A program made the position numbers and the translations under genes. The notes under the pieces are model-generated. The model was not told the origin of the DNA, ran no database searches, and saw only the letters and a list, made by a program, of their open reading frames with translations. 64,000 nucleotides of DNA, from contig NZ_CAMPJO010000002.1 in NCBI RefSeq assembly GCF_946886895.1, forward strand, positions 350,416 through 414,415. Direction: 5' to 3'. The stretch's first letter is position 1; each line of letters starts with the position of its first letter. The DNA comes from an uncultured Marinobacter sp. (lineage in GTDB: Bacteria; Pseudomonadota; Gammaproteobacteria; Pseudomonadales; Oleiphilaceae). Positions 51,876 through 60,914 of the stretch are shown here, in pieces.

Positions 51876-53318
51876 ATGCAGCTTGCAAAACACTATCGGT
51901 TTACGCGCCTCGCGCTGTCTGTCAGTTGTCTGGCCTCGCTGGGTGCGATGCCGGCCCTGGCCCAGTCCGGTGACGACAGCGAGGCGGATCAGAGCTATCC
52001 GAGGCTGGTGGAGCAGAGCGTCCGGTCCAAGCTCAGTGTCATCAGCGAGGGCGATCGCCGCCTTGGCCTGGGCCCGGACGGGGCCACCAAGTCCACCGAA
52101 GCGGGGCTTGATATCAAGCCGGAATGGGTCTGGCAACTGGCACCAGACTGGCGCTCCAAGGTGCGCCTGCAGGCCTTTGGTGCAACCGGCCAGGTGGATG
52201 TCAGTGACGAAATCGGCGGCACCACCACCGACGGCTTTTTTGCCCTGCGGGAAGCCTGGATGGACTACAACGGGCTCAGTGACTACCCGGGCGAATCCAT
52301 TCGTTTCGGTCGCGAACGGCTGAAGGAAAACAGCGGCCTGTGGTGGGACGACGACATCACGCTGGTTCGCTGGATCTTCGATACCTCGCTTTTGGACAGC
52401 ACCATCGGTGTGGCCCAGAAGTTCGCCGAGATGCGCACCGATAACAACGAACTCCAGGATGAAGAGCAGGACATTGCCCGGTTTTTCGCGAAAACCCGCT
52501 GGCAGTGGCGCAAGAGCCATTATCTGGGCGTTCTGGTTACCCACGGTGAGGGCTATGGCGATCAGGCGATGGAAGCCGCCGCCCGGGGCCAATCGTCGGA
52601 CGAGATGTATACCGAGTCCCTGACCTGGGCGGCGGTTCAGGCCGACCGGGATTATTTTGACTGGCACTCCCACGAGGCCTTCCAGTATTTCGCCCAGATC
52701 GGGGCGGTGCAGGGAACTGACTCCGTGGTCAGCCCGGATGGCACGACGCCCAGCGGCTACCGGGCCCGGGAACGGGATGTTTCCGGGTGGGCCGCGGACC
52801 TGGGCCTGCGGGCCCAGTTAGTGGATACGCCGCGGTGGGTTATCGGTGCCCACGGTGCCTATGCCTCCGGCGGCAGTGAGCGGGAAGACACCGATGCCTT
52901 CCGGCAGACCAGCCTGGAGAGCAACCGCTCGCGCTTCACCGGCACCCGTTCCCAGGTCCAGCGCTTTGGCGAGGCCGTTCAGCCGGACTGGAGCAATCTC
53001 AAGGTGTTCACCCTCTACACCGCGCTGTCTGACCGGGATACCTGGGACGCCAACCTGCTGTACCACCGGTACTGGCTGAGCGACCAGGCCGGCACCCTCC
53101 GGTCTGACCTGATCGAGCCCGGCTTTACCGGGACCAGCGACGACCTCGGCCAGTCGGTGGATCTGGTGCTGGGTTACTACGGCGACCGTGCTTCCACCTC
53201 CTGGGCGGCCTTTGATGTGCGCCTGCGCGGCGGCGCGTTCATGCCCGGCGATGCCTACGGCGATCAGGCCGATGACGTCCGGCATCGGGTGGTTCTGGAT
53301 CTGTCGAAACGGTTCTGA
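51876..53318 (+). CDS. algE: Alginate outer-membrane export porin
   Basis: A 480-residue beta-barrel with signal peptide (MQLAKHYRFTRLALSVSCLA ... AMPALAQS). Alternating polar/nonpolar strands run through the length, e.g. WRSKVRLQAFGATGQVDVSD and ESIRFGRERLKENSGLWWDD, and it ends RVVLDLSKRF with the C-terminal aromatic residue needed for outer-membrane assembly. It exports the polymer, with AlgK as partner. It begins five bases after algK. Confidence 0.93.
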   Translation: MQLAKHYRFTRLALSVSCLASLGAMPALAQSGDDSEADQSYPRLVEQSVRSKLSVISEGDRRLGLGPDGATKSTEAGLDIKPEWVWQLAPDWRSKVRLQAFGATGQVDVSDEIGGTTTDGFFALREAWMDYNGLSDYPGESIRFGRERLKENSGLWWDDDITLVRWIFDTSLLDSTIGVAQKFAEMRTDNNELQDEEQDIARFFAKTRWQWRKSHYLGVLVTHGEGYGDQAMEAAARGQSSDEMYTESLTWAAVQADRDYFDWHSHEAFQYFAQIGAVQGTDSVVSPDGTTPSGYRARERDVSGWAADLGLRAQLVDTPRWVIGAHGAYASGGSEREDTDAFRQTSLESNRSRFTGTRSQVQRFGEAVQPDWSNLKVFTLYTALSDRDTWDANLLYHRYWLSDQAGTLRSDLIEPGFTGTSDDLGQSVDLVLGYYGDRASTSWAAFDVRLRGGAFMPGDAYGDQADDVRHRVVLDLSKRF

Positions 53319-53327
53319 GGAGAGCGC

Positions 53328-54917
53328 ATGAATACCCGGAAAACAAGATGGGTCCTGTCTGTGTTAGTGGCGATTCTGGTGGTGCCGGGATCGGTGAGCG
53401 CGGCTGCCGGGATCACCGGCGAATCCGCCACGCCTCCGCCGGTATCGGCGCCCGCGCTGGAAGACTACGGCCTGGAGGTCAAGTCAGGTGAAGACCTGTA
53501 CCGGCCCGCTCCGGCGCTTCCGGACCTGTCCCGGTTTACCCGGGAGGCGGTGGAATCCCGGTTGGCATCGCGCCCGGACCAGGCTCCCAATGTCACGGTG
53601 GAGCGAATCGGTGATGTCAGTGCCCTGGGTGACTTCGTGGATGAGGGCCGGGCCCGGGAGTGGGTAATCCGTCAGTTCTCGCACCCCCAGGCGATCCTGG
53701 TGAACAGCGGCAAGGTGACGCTGGAGGACGTTCACCGGCAGGTGGACGACGCCCGATACATGGAGCGCATGGATAACGGCGCCTACATTGTCCGGCTTCC
53801 GCTGGTTGTGCGCCACGGCGCGACGCTGGTGATCCGTGACCAGACGCTGCGGCTGTCCGAGGAGCGCGGGGCCTTTTTCGCCAACGATGGCTGGCTGTTC
53901 GTCATCGACAGCAAGATCCTGGGTTGGCGGGAGCAGGCCAAGGGCCCGGCCACCTTTCGGAAGAAAACGGCTTTCCGTCCGTTTTTCGTGGGCTGGGGCG
54001 GCAGTGAGACCTTCATCCTGGGAACCACCATGGCCAACCTGGGGTATCACCAGAGTAAATCCTACGGTTTTGCCATCGCCCAGTATTCGAAATTCGACAA
54101 CGCGATCCTGAAGCGCGGCGCTCCCCACGCCTGGTTGCTGGAATCCACCTTTGAAGATCTGTACTACGGCTTTTACTGCTTCGAAGCCGAAGACGTGGCC
54201 ATCGTCAATAACGTTTACCGGAACAACATCGTCTACGGCATCGACCCCCACGACTACTCCGAGGGGCTGATTATTGCGGGGAACGAGGTGTACGGCACCC
54301 GGGAGAAGCACGGCATCATTATTTCCCGCCAGGTCAACAACAGCTGGATCATCGGTAACCGGAGCTATAACAACGGGCTGTCTGGCATCGTCCTGGATCG
54401 CCAGAGCCGCAACAACGTGGTGGCCAACAACGTCTCCTACGACAACCAGGGTGACGGCATCGGGCTGTATGAGTCGCCGGATAACCTGCTCTGGGGTAAC
54501 CGGCTGATGAATAACCTCCGCAATGGCATCCGGGTCCGGAACAGCACCAACGTAGATCTGTACCACAACGTGGCGGTGCTCAACGGCACCTGGGGAATTT
54601 ACGGGCAGTTGAAAGACCTGTCTGCTACCGACCGTAATTTCAAGGAGGATTTCTACGATTACGAGGTCTCGATGACGGTGGTCGGCGGCGAGCTGGCCTC
54701 CAACGCCAGCGGCCCTATTTCCTCCGACAACCCCGAGTACATTGCCCTCTACAACGTGGGCATGCGATTCCCGAGATCCGAGGCCGGCATTCATTTTGAG
54801 GGCGTGCTGGGGCACTTTCAGATGCAGATTTTCGACGCCCTGCTGAACAAGGAGCGGGCCGTTCTCATCAAGCCCTCCGGCGTTGTGGCGGGCAAGGTTA
54901 CACAGGTGGAGAACTGA
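53328..54917 (+). CDS. algG: Mannuronan C-5 epimerase
   Basis: A 529-residue periplasmic protein. Signal peptide about residues 1-27, then a right-handed parallel beta-helix with carbohydrate-binding CASH repeats. Active-site DPHD is present in NIVYGIDPHDYSEGLIIAGN (about residue 307), and coil repeats such as NNSWIIGNRSYNNGLSGIVL follow. It converts mannuronate to guluronate in the polymer. It starts nine bases after algE and ends one base before algI. Confidence 0.93.
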   Translation: MNTRKTRWVLSVLVAILVVPGSVSAAAGITGESATPPPVSAPALEDYGLEVKSGEDLYRPAPALPDLSRFTREAVESRLASRPDQAPNVTVERIGDVSALGDFVDEGRAREWVIRQFSHPQAILVNSGKVTLEDVHRQVDDARYMERMDNGAYIVRLPLVVRHGATLVIRDQTLRLSEERGAFFANDGWLFVIDSKILGWREQAKGPATFRKKTAFRPFFVGWGGSETFILGTTMANLGYHQSKSYGFAIAQYSKFDNAILKRGAPHAWLLESTFEDLYYGFYCFEAEDVAIVNNVYRNNIVYGIDPHDYSEGLIIAGNEVYGTREKHGIIISRQVNNSWIIGNRSYNNGLSGIVLDRQSRNNVVANNVSYDNQGDGIGLYESPDNLLWGNRLMNNLRNGIRVRNSTNVDLYHNVAVLNGTWGIYGQLKDLSATDRNFKEDFYDYEVSMTVVGGELASNASGPISSDNPEYIALYNVGMRFPRSEAGIHFEGVLGHFQMQIFDALLNKERAVLIKPSGVVAGKVTQVEN

Positions 54918-54918
54918 C

Positions 54919-56355
54919 ATGGTCTTTTCCTCCAACATTTTCCTGTTCCTGTTTCTGCCGCTGTTTCTCGGGGTCTATTACCTGACGCCGTTCCGGTACC
55001 GTTCGCTGGTGATCCTGATTGGCAGTTACGCCTTCTATGCCTGGTGGCGGGTGGATTTCCTGCTGCTGTTCGTGGCGGTGACGGTCTGGAACTACGTGAT
55101 CGGGCTGGGTATTCACCGGGCCGGTATCGGCACCGTTGCGGCCCGTAAGTGGGTTGCCGTGGGGGTGGCCGGTGATCTTGCGACGCTGGGCTATTTCAAA
55201 TACGCCAATTTCGGCGTCGACAGCCTGAACGACCTGTTGGTGGCCGCCGGCAGCCAGCCGCTGGAAATGGCTAACATCATTCTGCCGATCGGCATTTCGT
55301 TCTATGTGTTCCAGGCCATCTCCTATGTGGTGGATGTCTATCGCGGGGACACCGAGCCCACCCGACGGTTCATCGATTTCGCGGCCTTCATCGCGCTGTT
55401 TCCCCAGCTCATTGCGGGGCCGGTACTGCGTTACAAAGACCTCGCGGATCAGTTTACCGACCGTACCCACACGCTGGAGAAGTTCGGTGAAGGCTCGGTC
55501 AGGTTCATGCAGGGCTTTATCAAGAAGGTCTTCATTGCCGATTCCATCGCGCCGCTGGCGGATAATGCCTTTGCCCTGGCCGACCCCACCATGGCCGATG
55601 CCTGGCTGGGCATCCTGGCGTATACCGCGCAGTTGTACTTCGACTTTTCCGGGTACTCGGATATGGCCATTGGCCTCGGGCTGATGATGGGCTTCCGGTT
55701 TAACGAGAACTTCAACCAGCCCTACATCAGCCAAAGCATTACCGAGTTCTGGCGGCGCTGGCACATCAGCCTGTCGACCTGGCTGCGGGACTACCTCTAT
55801 ATCCCTCTGGGCGGGAATCGCAACAGCACCTTCAAGACCTATCGCAACCTGCTGCTCACCATGCTGCTGGGTGGCCTCTGGCACGGTGCCAACTGGACCT
55901 TCCTGCTGTGGGGCGCCTGGCATGGGCTGCTGTTGTCGGTGGAACGCCGGCTGGGCGTCTCCGGCAACCCGGCGGAGTTCCGGTGGCTGCGGTGGGCTAG
56001 CACGTTTCTGTTCGTGATGTTGGGCTGGGTCACCTTCCGGGCCAGCACCCTCAGTGACGCCTTCGGGTTTTACGGTGCCATGTTCAGCTTCGACGGTGCC
56101 GGCCTGAGCAGTGTGTACCTGCAGGGCATCCGCGACCTGAACCTGGCCATTCTGGCGCTCGCCTACGGGGTGATTGCACTGATGGGATTGCGGGATCGCC
56201 TGGGCCGGCGGGGGCTGATCAATCCCGTGGCCAGTGGGGTGATGGGCACGGCCTGGCGCTCGGCGGCCGGGCCCCTGCTGGTGCCGGTGTTTGCCCTGAC
56301 GGTACTCAAGCTGTCTGCCGAGAGTTTTTCACCGTTCCTGTATTTCCAGTTCTGA
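54919..56355 (+). CDS. algI: Alginate O-acetyltransferase, MBOAT subunit
   Basis: A 478-residue multi-pass membrane protein of the MBOAT family. Hallmarks are MVFSSNIFLFLFLPLFLGVY at the N-terminus, PIGISFYVFQAISYVVDVYR, QLYFDFSGYSDMAIGLGLMM, SITEFWRRWHISLSTWLRDY and the active-site His in TMLLGGLWHGANWTFLLWG. It brings acetyl groups across the membrane for AlgJ and AlgX. In P. aeruginosa algX and algL lie between algG and algI; here they come after algF. Confidence 0.93.
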   Translation: MVFSSNIFLFLFLPLFLGVYYLTPFRYRSLVILIGSYAFYAWWRVDFLLLFVAVTVWNYVIGLGIHRAGIGTVAARKWVAVGVAGDLATLGYFKYANFGVDSLNDLLVAAGSQPLEMANIILPIGISFYVFQAISYVVDVYRGDTEPTRRFIDFAAFIALFPQLIAGPVLRYKDLADQFTDRTHTLEKFGEGSVRFMQGFIKKVFIADSIAPLADNAFALADPTMADAWLGILAYTAQLYFDFSGYSDMAIGLGLMMGFRFNENFNQPYISQSITEFWRRWHISLSTWLRDYLYIPLGGNRNSTFKTYRNLLLTMLLGGLWHGANWTFLLWGAWHGLLLSVERRLGVSGNPAEFRWLRWASTFLFVMLGWVTFRASTLSDAFGFYGAMFSFDGAGLSSVYLQGIRDLNLAILALAYGVIALMGLRDRLGRRGLINPVASGVMGTAWRSAAGPLLVPVFALTVLKLSAESFSPFLYFQF

Positions 56356-56365
56356 GGGGGTTGTG

Positions 56366-57517
56366 ATGACCAAAGCTGCCGCAACACTGACTGCCTGTCT
56401 TTTCATTGCCCTGGTGCTGGTTCTGGGGGTGCTGTCTGTCCGGCCCCTGCTGGGCTATGAAGGCCAGGAGAATCTGAATCTGGTCAATGGCGAATGGGCC
56501 AGGGAGATGGAAGGGCACTACGACGACCAGTTTCCGGTCCGGGATCTGGGCACCAATCTCTGGGCCGCCATCAACTACTCCGTGTTTGAAGAAGGTCGCC
56601 TCGGTGTTGTGGTGGGCCGGCAGGACTGGCTGTTCAGTGACGAGGAGTTTTATCCGGCCAAACCGGGCCAGCACCTGGTTGCTCGCAATCTGGACCGGGT
56701 GACCCGGGTCAGCCAGTACCTTCGCGCCCGGGGTATTCCCCTGGTGGTTCTGGTGGTGCCGGCCAAAGCCCGGATTTACTCGGAAAAGCTGGCCGACACG
56801 CAGCCCGAGGCTGTGATGACCTCCCTGTACGACCGGTTCCTGTTCGCTCTGGCGTCGGAGAACGTGGCAGCGCCGGATCTGGCCCCGGCCATGGAGCAGG
56901 CCCAGCGTGACGGGCAGCGGGTGTTTCTGCGCACTGATACCCACTGGACACCGGCGGGTGCGGACCTGTTTGCCCGGCATGCGGCGGCCTATATCCGCGA
57001 CCGGTTCCGTCAGCAATCGTGGGGCGAGCAGACGTTTGTCACCTCGGTGGAGGAGCCGGTCACCCATCGGGGCGATTTACTGACCTACATCCCGGTGGCG
57101 CCGGCGTTTACCGAATTTGGCCCGAAGCCGGACCGGCTCAAACCAAGAACCACCGATGTGGCGGCAAAGCACAGCGCCGACGCCGGTGCCCTGTTTGGTA
57201 CAACCGGAGCCCAGACGGTGCTTGTGGGCACCAGTTACAGCGCCAACCGCCTGTGGAATTTCCCGGGGGCGTTGCGGCAGCACCTGGGCCGGGATCTGAT
57301 CAATGTGGCGGAAGAGGGCCAGGGGCCGATCCAGCCGATGACCGCTTACCTGCAATCGTCCGATTTCCGCGATCACCCGCCAAAACTGGTGATCTGGGAA
57401 TTTCCTGAGCGTTACCTGGTGCAACCGCTGGAGTCTGAACAGGCCCTGGCCTGGTTCCGCCAGGCGGATAACCTGCTGGCCGCCAAGTCTGGCCACCATT
57501 CTGAAACCAACCCATGA
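56366..57517 (+). CDS. algJ: Alginate O-acetyltransferase AlgJ
   Basis: A 383-residue periplasmic protein with an N-terminal signal anchor (TLTACLFIALVLVLGVLSVR). SGNH-like active-site parts are visible: RQDWLFSDEEFYP, the Asp-x-His in RTDTHWTPAGADLFARHA and the Ser in TVLVGTSYSANRLW. It acetylates or relays acetyl groups for alginate with AlgI, AlgF and AlgX. The four-base overlap with algF links them. The start choice between two adjacent codons (GTG, ATG) is minor. Confidence 0.9.
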   Translation: MTKAAATLTACLFIALVLVLGVLSVRPLLGYEGQENLNLVNGEWAREMEGHYDDQFPVRDLGTNLWAAINYSVFEEGRLGVVVGRQDWLFSDEEFYPAKPGQHLVARNLDRVTRVSQYLRARGIPLVVLVVPAKARIYSEKLADTQPEAVMTSLYDRFLFALASENVAAPDLAPAMEQAQRDGQRVFLRTDTHWTPAGADLFARHAAAYIRDRFRQQSWGEQTFVTSVEEPVTHRGDLLTYIPVAPAFTEFGPKPDRLKPRTTDVAAKHSADAGALFGTTGAQTVLVGTSYSANRLWNFPGALRQHLGRDLINVAEEGQGPIQPMTAYLQSSDFRDHPPKLVIWEFPERYLVQPLESEQALAWFRQADNLLAAKSGHHSETNP

Positions 57518-57528
57518 GGATGATCATC

Positions 57529-58179
57529 ATGAAAACGCGTATGCATTCTGTTTTGTTAGTCGTGATCAGTTTTATTGTCGCCGTGAATACGGCTCAGGCC
57601 GGGGAGGGTGCGCTGTATGCGGCTGAAGCCCCGGACGGCGCGGCGTTTGTCCGTGTGGTGAATGCCGATGCCAGCGGTTCGCTGGTCCAGGCCGAAATCG
57701 GCGGCAAGGTGATCAAGGAGGTGGAGCCCCTGGCGGCAAGCCCCTACATCTACCTGCCGGCGGGCACATACCAGTTGGAGGTAGCAGGCCAGTCCACACC
57801 CATGACCATGAAAAAGGGCGAGTTCTACACCGCCGTTGTGCTGGATTCCGGTGAGACCAAGGTGCTGAAGGATGTGGCCTTTGATAACCCCCGCAAGGCG
57901 CTGCTCTCGTTCTACAACCTTACCGATGACGGCGGTGTCAGCCTGAAAACGGCGGACGGCAAGGTGGCTGTCATTGACCCGGTGGATTCCCTCGACGTCG
58001 CCAATCGTGAGATCAATGCCGTGAAGATTGCCCTGGGCGCATTCCACAGTGGTGAGGCGCTGGCCAAGTCCGCTCAGATCAGCCTTCAGCGAGGCAAGGT
58101 GTTCAGTGTTTTTGCCATTGATGTGGGTGGTTCGCCCCGCCTGGTGGTGGCCGAGAACCGGGTGGATACATCGGTATGA
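57529..58179 (+). CDS. algF: Alginate O-acetylation protein AlgF
   Basis: A 216-residue periplasmic protein. The signal peptide (MKTRMHSVLLVVISFIVAVN, cleaved after AQA) is followed by two beta-rich halves (PDGAAFVRVVNADASGSLVQ; RKALLSFYNLTDDGGVSLKT). AlgF is essential for acetylation in Pseudomonas and binds AlgJ and AlgX. Three ATGs lie near its start; the third keeps a GAGG site and a clean leader. Its stop overlaps the algX start by four bases. Confidence 0.9.
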   Translation: MKTRMHSVLLVVISFIVAVNTAQAGEGALYAAEAPDGAAFVRVVNADASGSLVQAEIGGKVIKEVEPLAASPYIYLPAGTYQLEVAGQSTPMTMKKGEFYTAVVLDSGETKVLKDVAFDNPRKALLSFYNLTDDGGVSLKTADGKVAVIDPVDSLDVANREINAVKIALGAFHSGEALAKSAQISLQRGKVFSVFAIDVGGSPRLVVAENRVDTSV

Positions 58180-59600
58180 AGCAGGGTTATCCAGGTCGCG
58201 GATTATGGGCGCTGGTACTGGCCGCCGTGGTGGCGGGCTGGGCCTCGTCGGCCAGCGCCGTTGAGCCACCGGAGTATGACATCCAGCGGTGTTGCGATTT
58301 GTGCCCGTTAACCGCGTACCCAACCAGCTATGACACCAGTTACCTGAAGAACTTCAGGATGCTGGTGCAGGGTGAGGACGGTTGGCTGTTCCGTTCCGAG
58401 GCCGAACTGGTGGAACAGTTTGGCCCGGATCTGGAGGGTCTCCGGCACCTGAAACGGTTTGCCCGGCACCTGAAGGAAACCACGGGCACGGATCTGGTGC
58501 TGGTGTTCCAGCCGACCAAAGGCCTGGTCCACCCCGATCGTTTACCGGAAACCTCGCCGGTGCCCTTCAACTGGAACGTGGCCCGAAACAGCTATGGGGC
58601 AGCGCTTGACCGGTTCCGCCAGGCGGGCCTGGTGGTGCCAGACCTGACCCGGTTGCTGGCGGAGCCCACGGGGGAGGAGGCCTATTACTTCAAGCGTGAT
58701 CACCACTGGACGCCCTACGGCGCCCGGCGGACGGCGAAGCTGGTAGCGGATCGGATCAAGAAAATGCCCGCCTACCAGTCGCTTCCGAAACAGGACTTTG
58801 TTACCCGCCGATCCGGTCTGATCCGCAAGGACGGCTCGCTGCAGGACGCCGTGCGCCGAATCTGCGGATTCGCCTACGGCTCCCAGTATGTGGACGAATT
58901 CCGCACGGAATCCGTCGGTACCGGGGAAGCGGCGGGCGCCAGTGCGCTGTTTGGTGACCAGGGGCTGCCGCCGATCACGCTGGTGGGTACCAGTAACAGT
59001 AAAGGCGCCCAGGACTACAACTTCGTCGGTTCACTGCAGGAGTTCCTGGGTGTGGAAATTCTCAACGTGGCGGTGGCCGGAGGCAGTTATGACGGCTCCA
59101 TGTTCGAGTACCTGCTCTCCGATAACTTTCGCCAGTCACCGCCGAAGATTCTGATCTGGGAAGTACCCGGCTATCACAACCTGGACAGCAGTGAATTCTA
59201 CCGACAGGTGACCCCGATGATCAGCGGTGGTTGCGAGGGCGCCAAGCCAGTGTTGCAGAACACCGCCGCCGTTGAGGCTGGCGTTAATGAAGTGCTCTAC
59301 AACGGCGGTGGCCAGTTTCTTGAAATGCCCAGCAATGAGTATGTGGTCGACCTGCAGTTCAGCGATCCCGCTGTGAAAGAAGTGGACGCCTTTATCTGGT
59401 ACGTCTTCGGGCGCAAGGATCGGGTCGACATGGAATATGGCGACCGTGTGGAAACCCCCGGCCGGTTTGTTTTTGAGCTACCGGAGGGACCCGACTGGAA
59501 CGACGAATTGTTCATGTCGCTGGACCTCGAGCTGATGCCCGAGCAGGTCAGCCAAGGGCTGACCGTGACAGCGAAAATATGCCGGCGTCAGGATATCTGA
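58176..59600 (+). CDS. algX: Alginate O-acetyltransferase/scaffold AlgX
   Basis: A 474-residue protein, equal in length to Pseudomonas AlgX. Signal peptide about residues 1-28, then an SGNH domain: ILVQ-type GEDGWLFRSEAELVEQFGP, the Asp-x-His pair in YYFKRDHHWTPYGARRTA (Asp about 174) and the Ser in ITLVGTSNSKGAQDYNF (about 269). A C-terminal carbohydrate-binding domain follows. It transfers acetyl groups onto alginate in the periplasm. It follows algF here rather than algG. Confidence 0.92.
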   Translation: MKQGYPGRGLWALVLAAVVAGWASSASAVEPPEYDIQRCCDLCPLTAYPTSYDTSYLKNFRMLVQGEDGWLFRSEAELVEQFGPDLEGLRHLKRFARHLKETTGTDLVLVFQPTKGLVHPDRLPETSPVPFNWNVARNSYGAALDRFRQAGLVVPDLTRLLAEPTGEEAYYFKRDHHWTPYGARRTAKLVADRIKKMPAYQSLPKQDFVTRRSGLIRKDGSLQDAVRRICGFAYGSQYVDEFRTESVGTGEAAGASALFGDQGLPPITLVGTSNSKGAQDYNFVGSLQEFLGVEILNVAVAGGSYDGSMFEYLLSDNFRQSPPKILIWEVPGYHNLDSSEFYRQVTPMISGGCEGAKPVLQNTAAVEAGVNEVLYNGGGQFLEMPSNEYVVDLQFSDPAVKEVDAFIWYVFGRKDRVDMEYGDRVETPGRFVFELPEGPDWNDELFMSLDLELMPEQVSQGLTVTAKICRRQDI

Positions 59601-59633
59601 CGCACATTCACCCAGTGTAAAGAGAGGATAGCC

Positions 59634-60815
59634 ATGAAGATCCGACAACGGTCCGAACCGGGACAATGGCGACGGACGCTTCTGACGGCAGCGGTATCGA
59701 CAGTCTTCGGAGTTGGCACGGTCAACGCTGGCCAGTGCCTGGAAGGGGATCTGCGGGCACCGGCGGGTTACTACCAGATTCCGGAATCGGATGACGGCGG
59801 TGATTATGACTGTGAGCGGGTAGAGCCCCACGACGGCGGTCTGTCACTCACCAGTAAGTACCAGGGCAGCGACGACGCCCGGAATGAGCTCAATGAAGAG
59901 GCACAACAGGCGTACAAGGAAGCCACTGAGAAGGTCCGGAGTTTCGAGAAAGCGGTGATCGCCGCAGCCGACGATTATCAGGTGGATGGCGATGGAACCG
60001 CTGCATTGAGTTGCCTGATGGACAACCTGGATGCCTGGGCCAGCGAGGATGCCCTGCTGACCGACGACATCAACCATGTTGGCCAGGCGGTCCGGAAATG
60101 GGCGCTTGCGGCGGCCGCCAATGCCTACCTCAGGGCCATGGCTTCGGCACCCGAGGGCGCCCTCGACCCCGCTCAGTCTGAACGGATTGAAAGCTGGTTC
60201 CGGCGGCTCAGTGATGGCGTTCGCGCCTACTACACCGATCGCGATCCGGACAAGATCAACAACCATGACTACTGGGCGGCCTGGGCGGTGATGTCATCGG
60301 CGGTGGCTACCCAGGAGTGTGGTGACTGGAACTGGTCGCTGGCGAAATTCGACGAGGCCATGGGGCAGGTCAACTCGGGGGGCTATCTGCCCAGAGAGCT
60401 CAGCCGCGAAACCCGGGCCCTGGAGTACCTGAATTACGCGATGCAGCCGCTGACGATGATTGCGACCTTCGCGGAAGTGAACGGTTACACCCTGCATGAG
60501 CGCTATCAGACCGAGTTCCGCGCCCTGGCAAACAACGTGGTTGAGGGGCTTGAGTCCCCGGAGCTTATCGAAAACCTGGTGGGCCACGAGCAGATCACCG
60601 AGGGGCTCTACAAGTCCTGGTCACTGGCCTGGATGGAGCCCTGGCAGGTGATGTGGGGCGATGTGAGCGGGATGCAGGGGTTCCTCGAAGAGTGGCGGCC
60701 GATGAAGTCCACCCGGTTGGGTGGTGACATTACCTACCTCTACCGGATCGACCCGTTATGGCCGGTGGATGCCAGGCCCAATCCGCCCGGCGATATTCAG
60801 TTACGTGACAGTTAG
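59634..60815 (+). CDS. algL: Poly(beta-D-mannuronate) lyase, PL5
   Basis: A 393-residue alginate lyase with a signal peptide (to about VNAGQC). The PL5 catalytic region is clear: DPDKINNHDYWAAWAVMSSA (Asn and His, about 202-221) and SGGYLPRELSRETRALEYLN with the Arg/Tyr. It clears alginate that strays into the periplasm and is required for export. The usual Ser after Asn-Asn-His is Asp here (NNHDYW in place of NNHSYW). Confidence 0.93.
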   Translation: MKIRQRSEPGQWRRTLLTAAVSTVFGVGTVNAGQCLEGDLRAPAGYYQIPESDDGGDYDCERVEPHDGGLSLTSKYQGSDDARNELNEEAQQAYKEATEKVRSFEKAVIAAADDYQVDGDGTAALSCLMDNLDAWASEDALLTDDINHVGQAVRKWALAAAANAYLRAMASAPEGALDPAQSERIESWFRRLSDGVRAYYTDRDPDKINNHDYWAAWAVMSSAVATQECGDWNWSLAKFDEAMGQVNSGGYLPRELSRETRALEYLNYAMQPLTMIATFAEVNGYTLHERYQTEFRALANNVVEGLESPELIENLVGHEQITEGLYKSWSLAWMEPWQVMWGDVSGMQGFLEEWRPMKSTRLGGDITYLYRIDPLWPVDARPNPPGDIQLRDS

Positions 60816-60914
60816 GCACCTCTGCGGGGGGGTTGTCGCTGTCTGTGGCCGCCCCGTGAACCTGTCCACGGAATGTGTCCGTGGCAGCCAATCGAAGAGT
60901 AAAGGAGCACGACA

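Noticed and set aside
50074..51888. 604-codon minus-strand frame opposite alg44/algK
   Set aside because: It is antisense to two established alginate genes and shows no family match.
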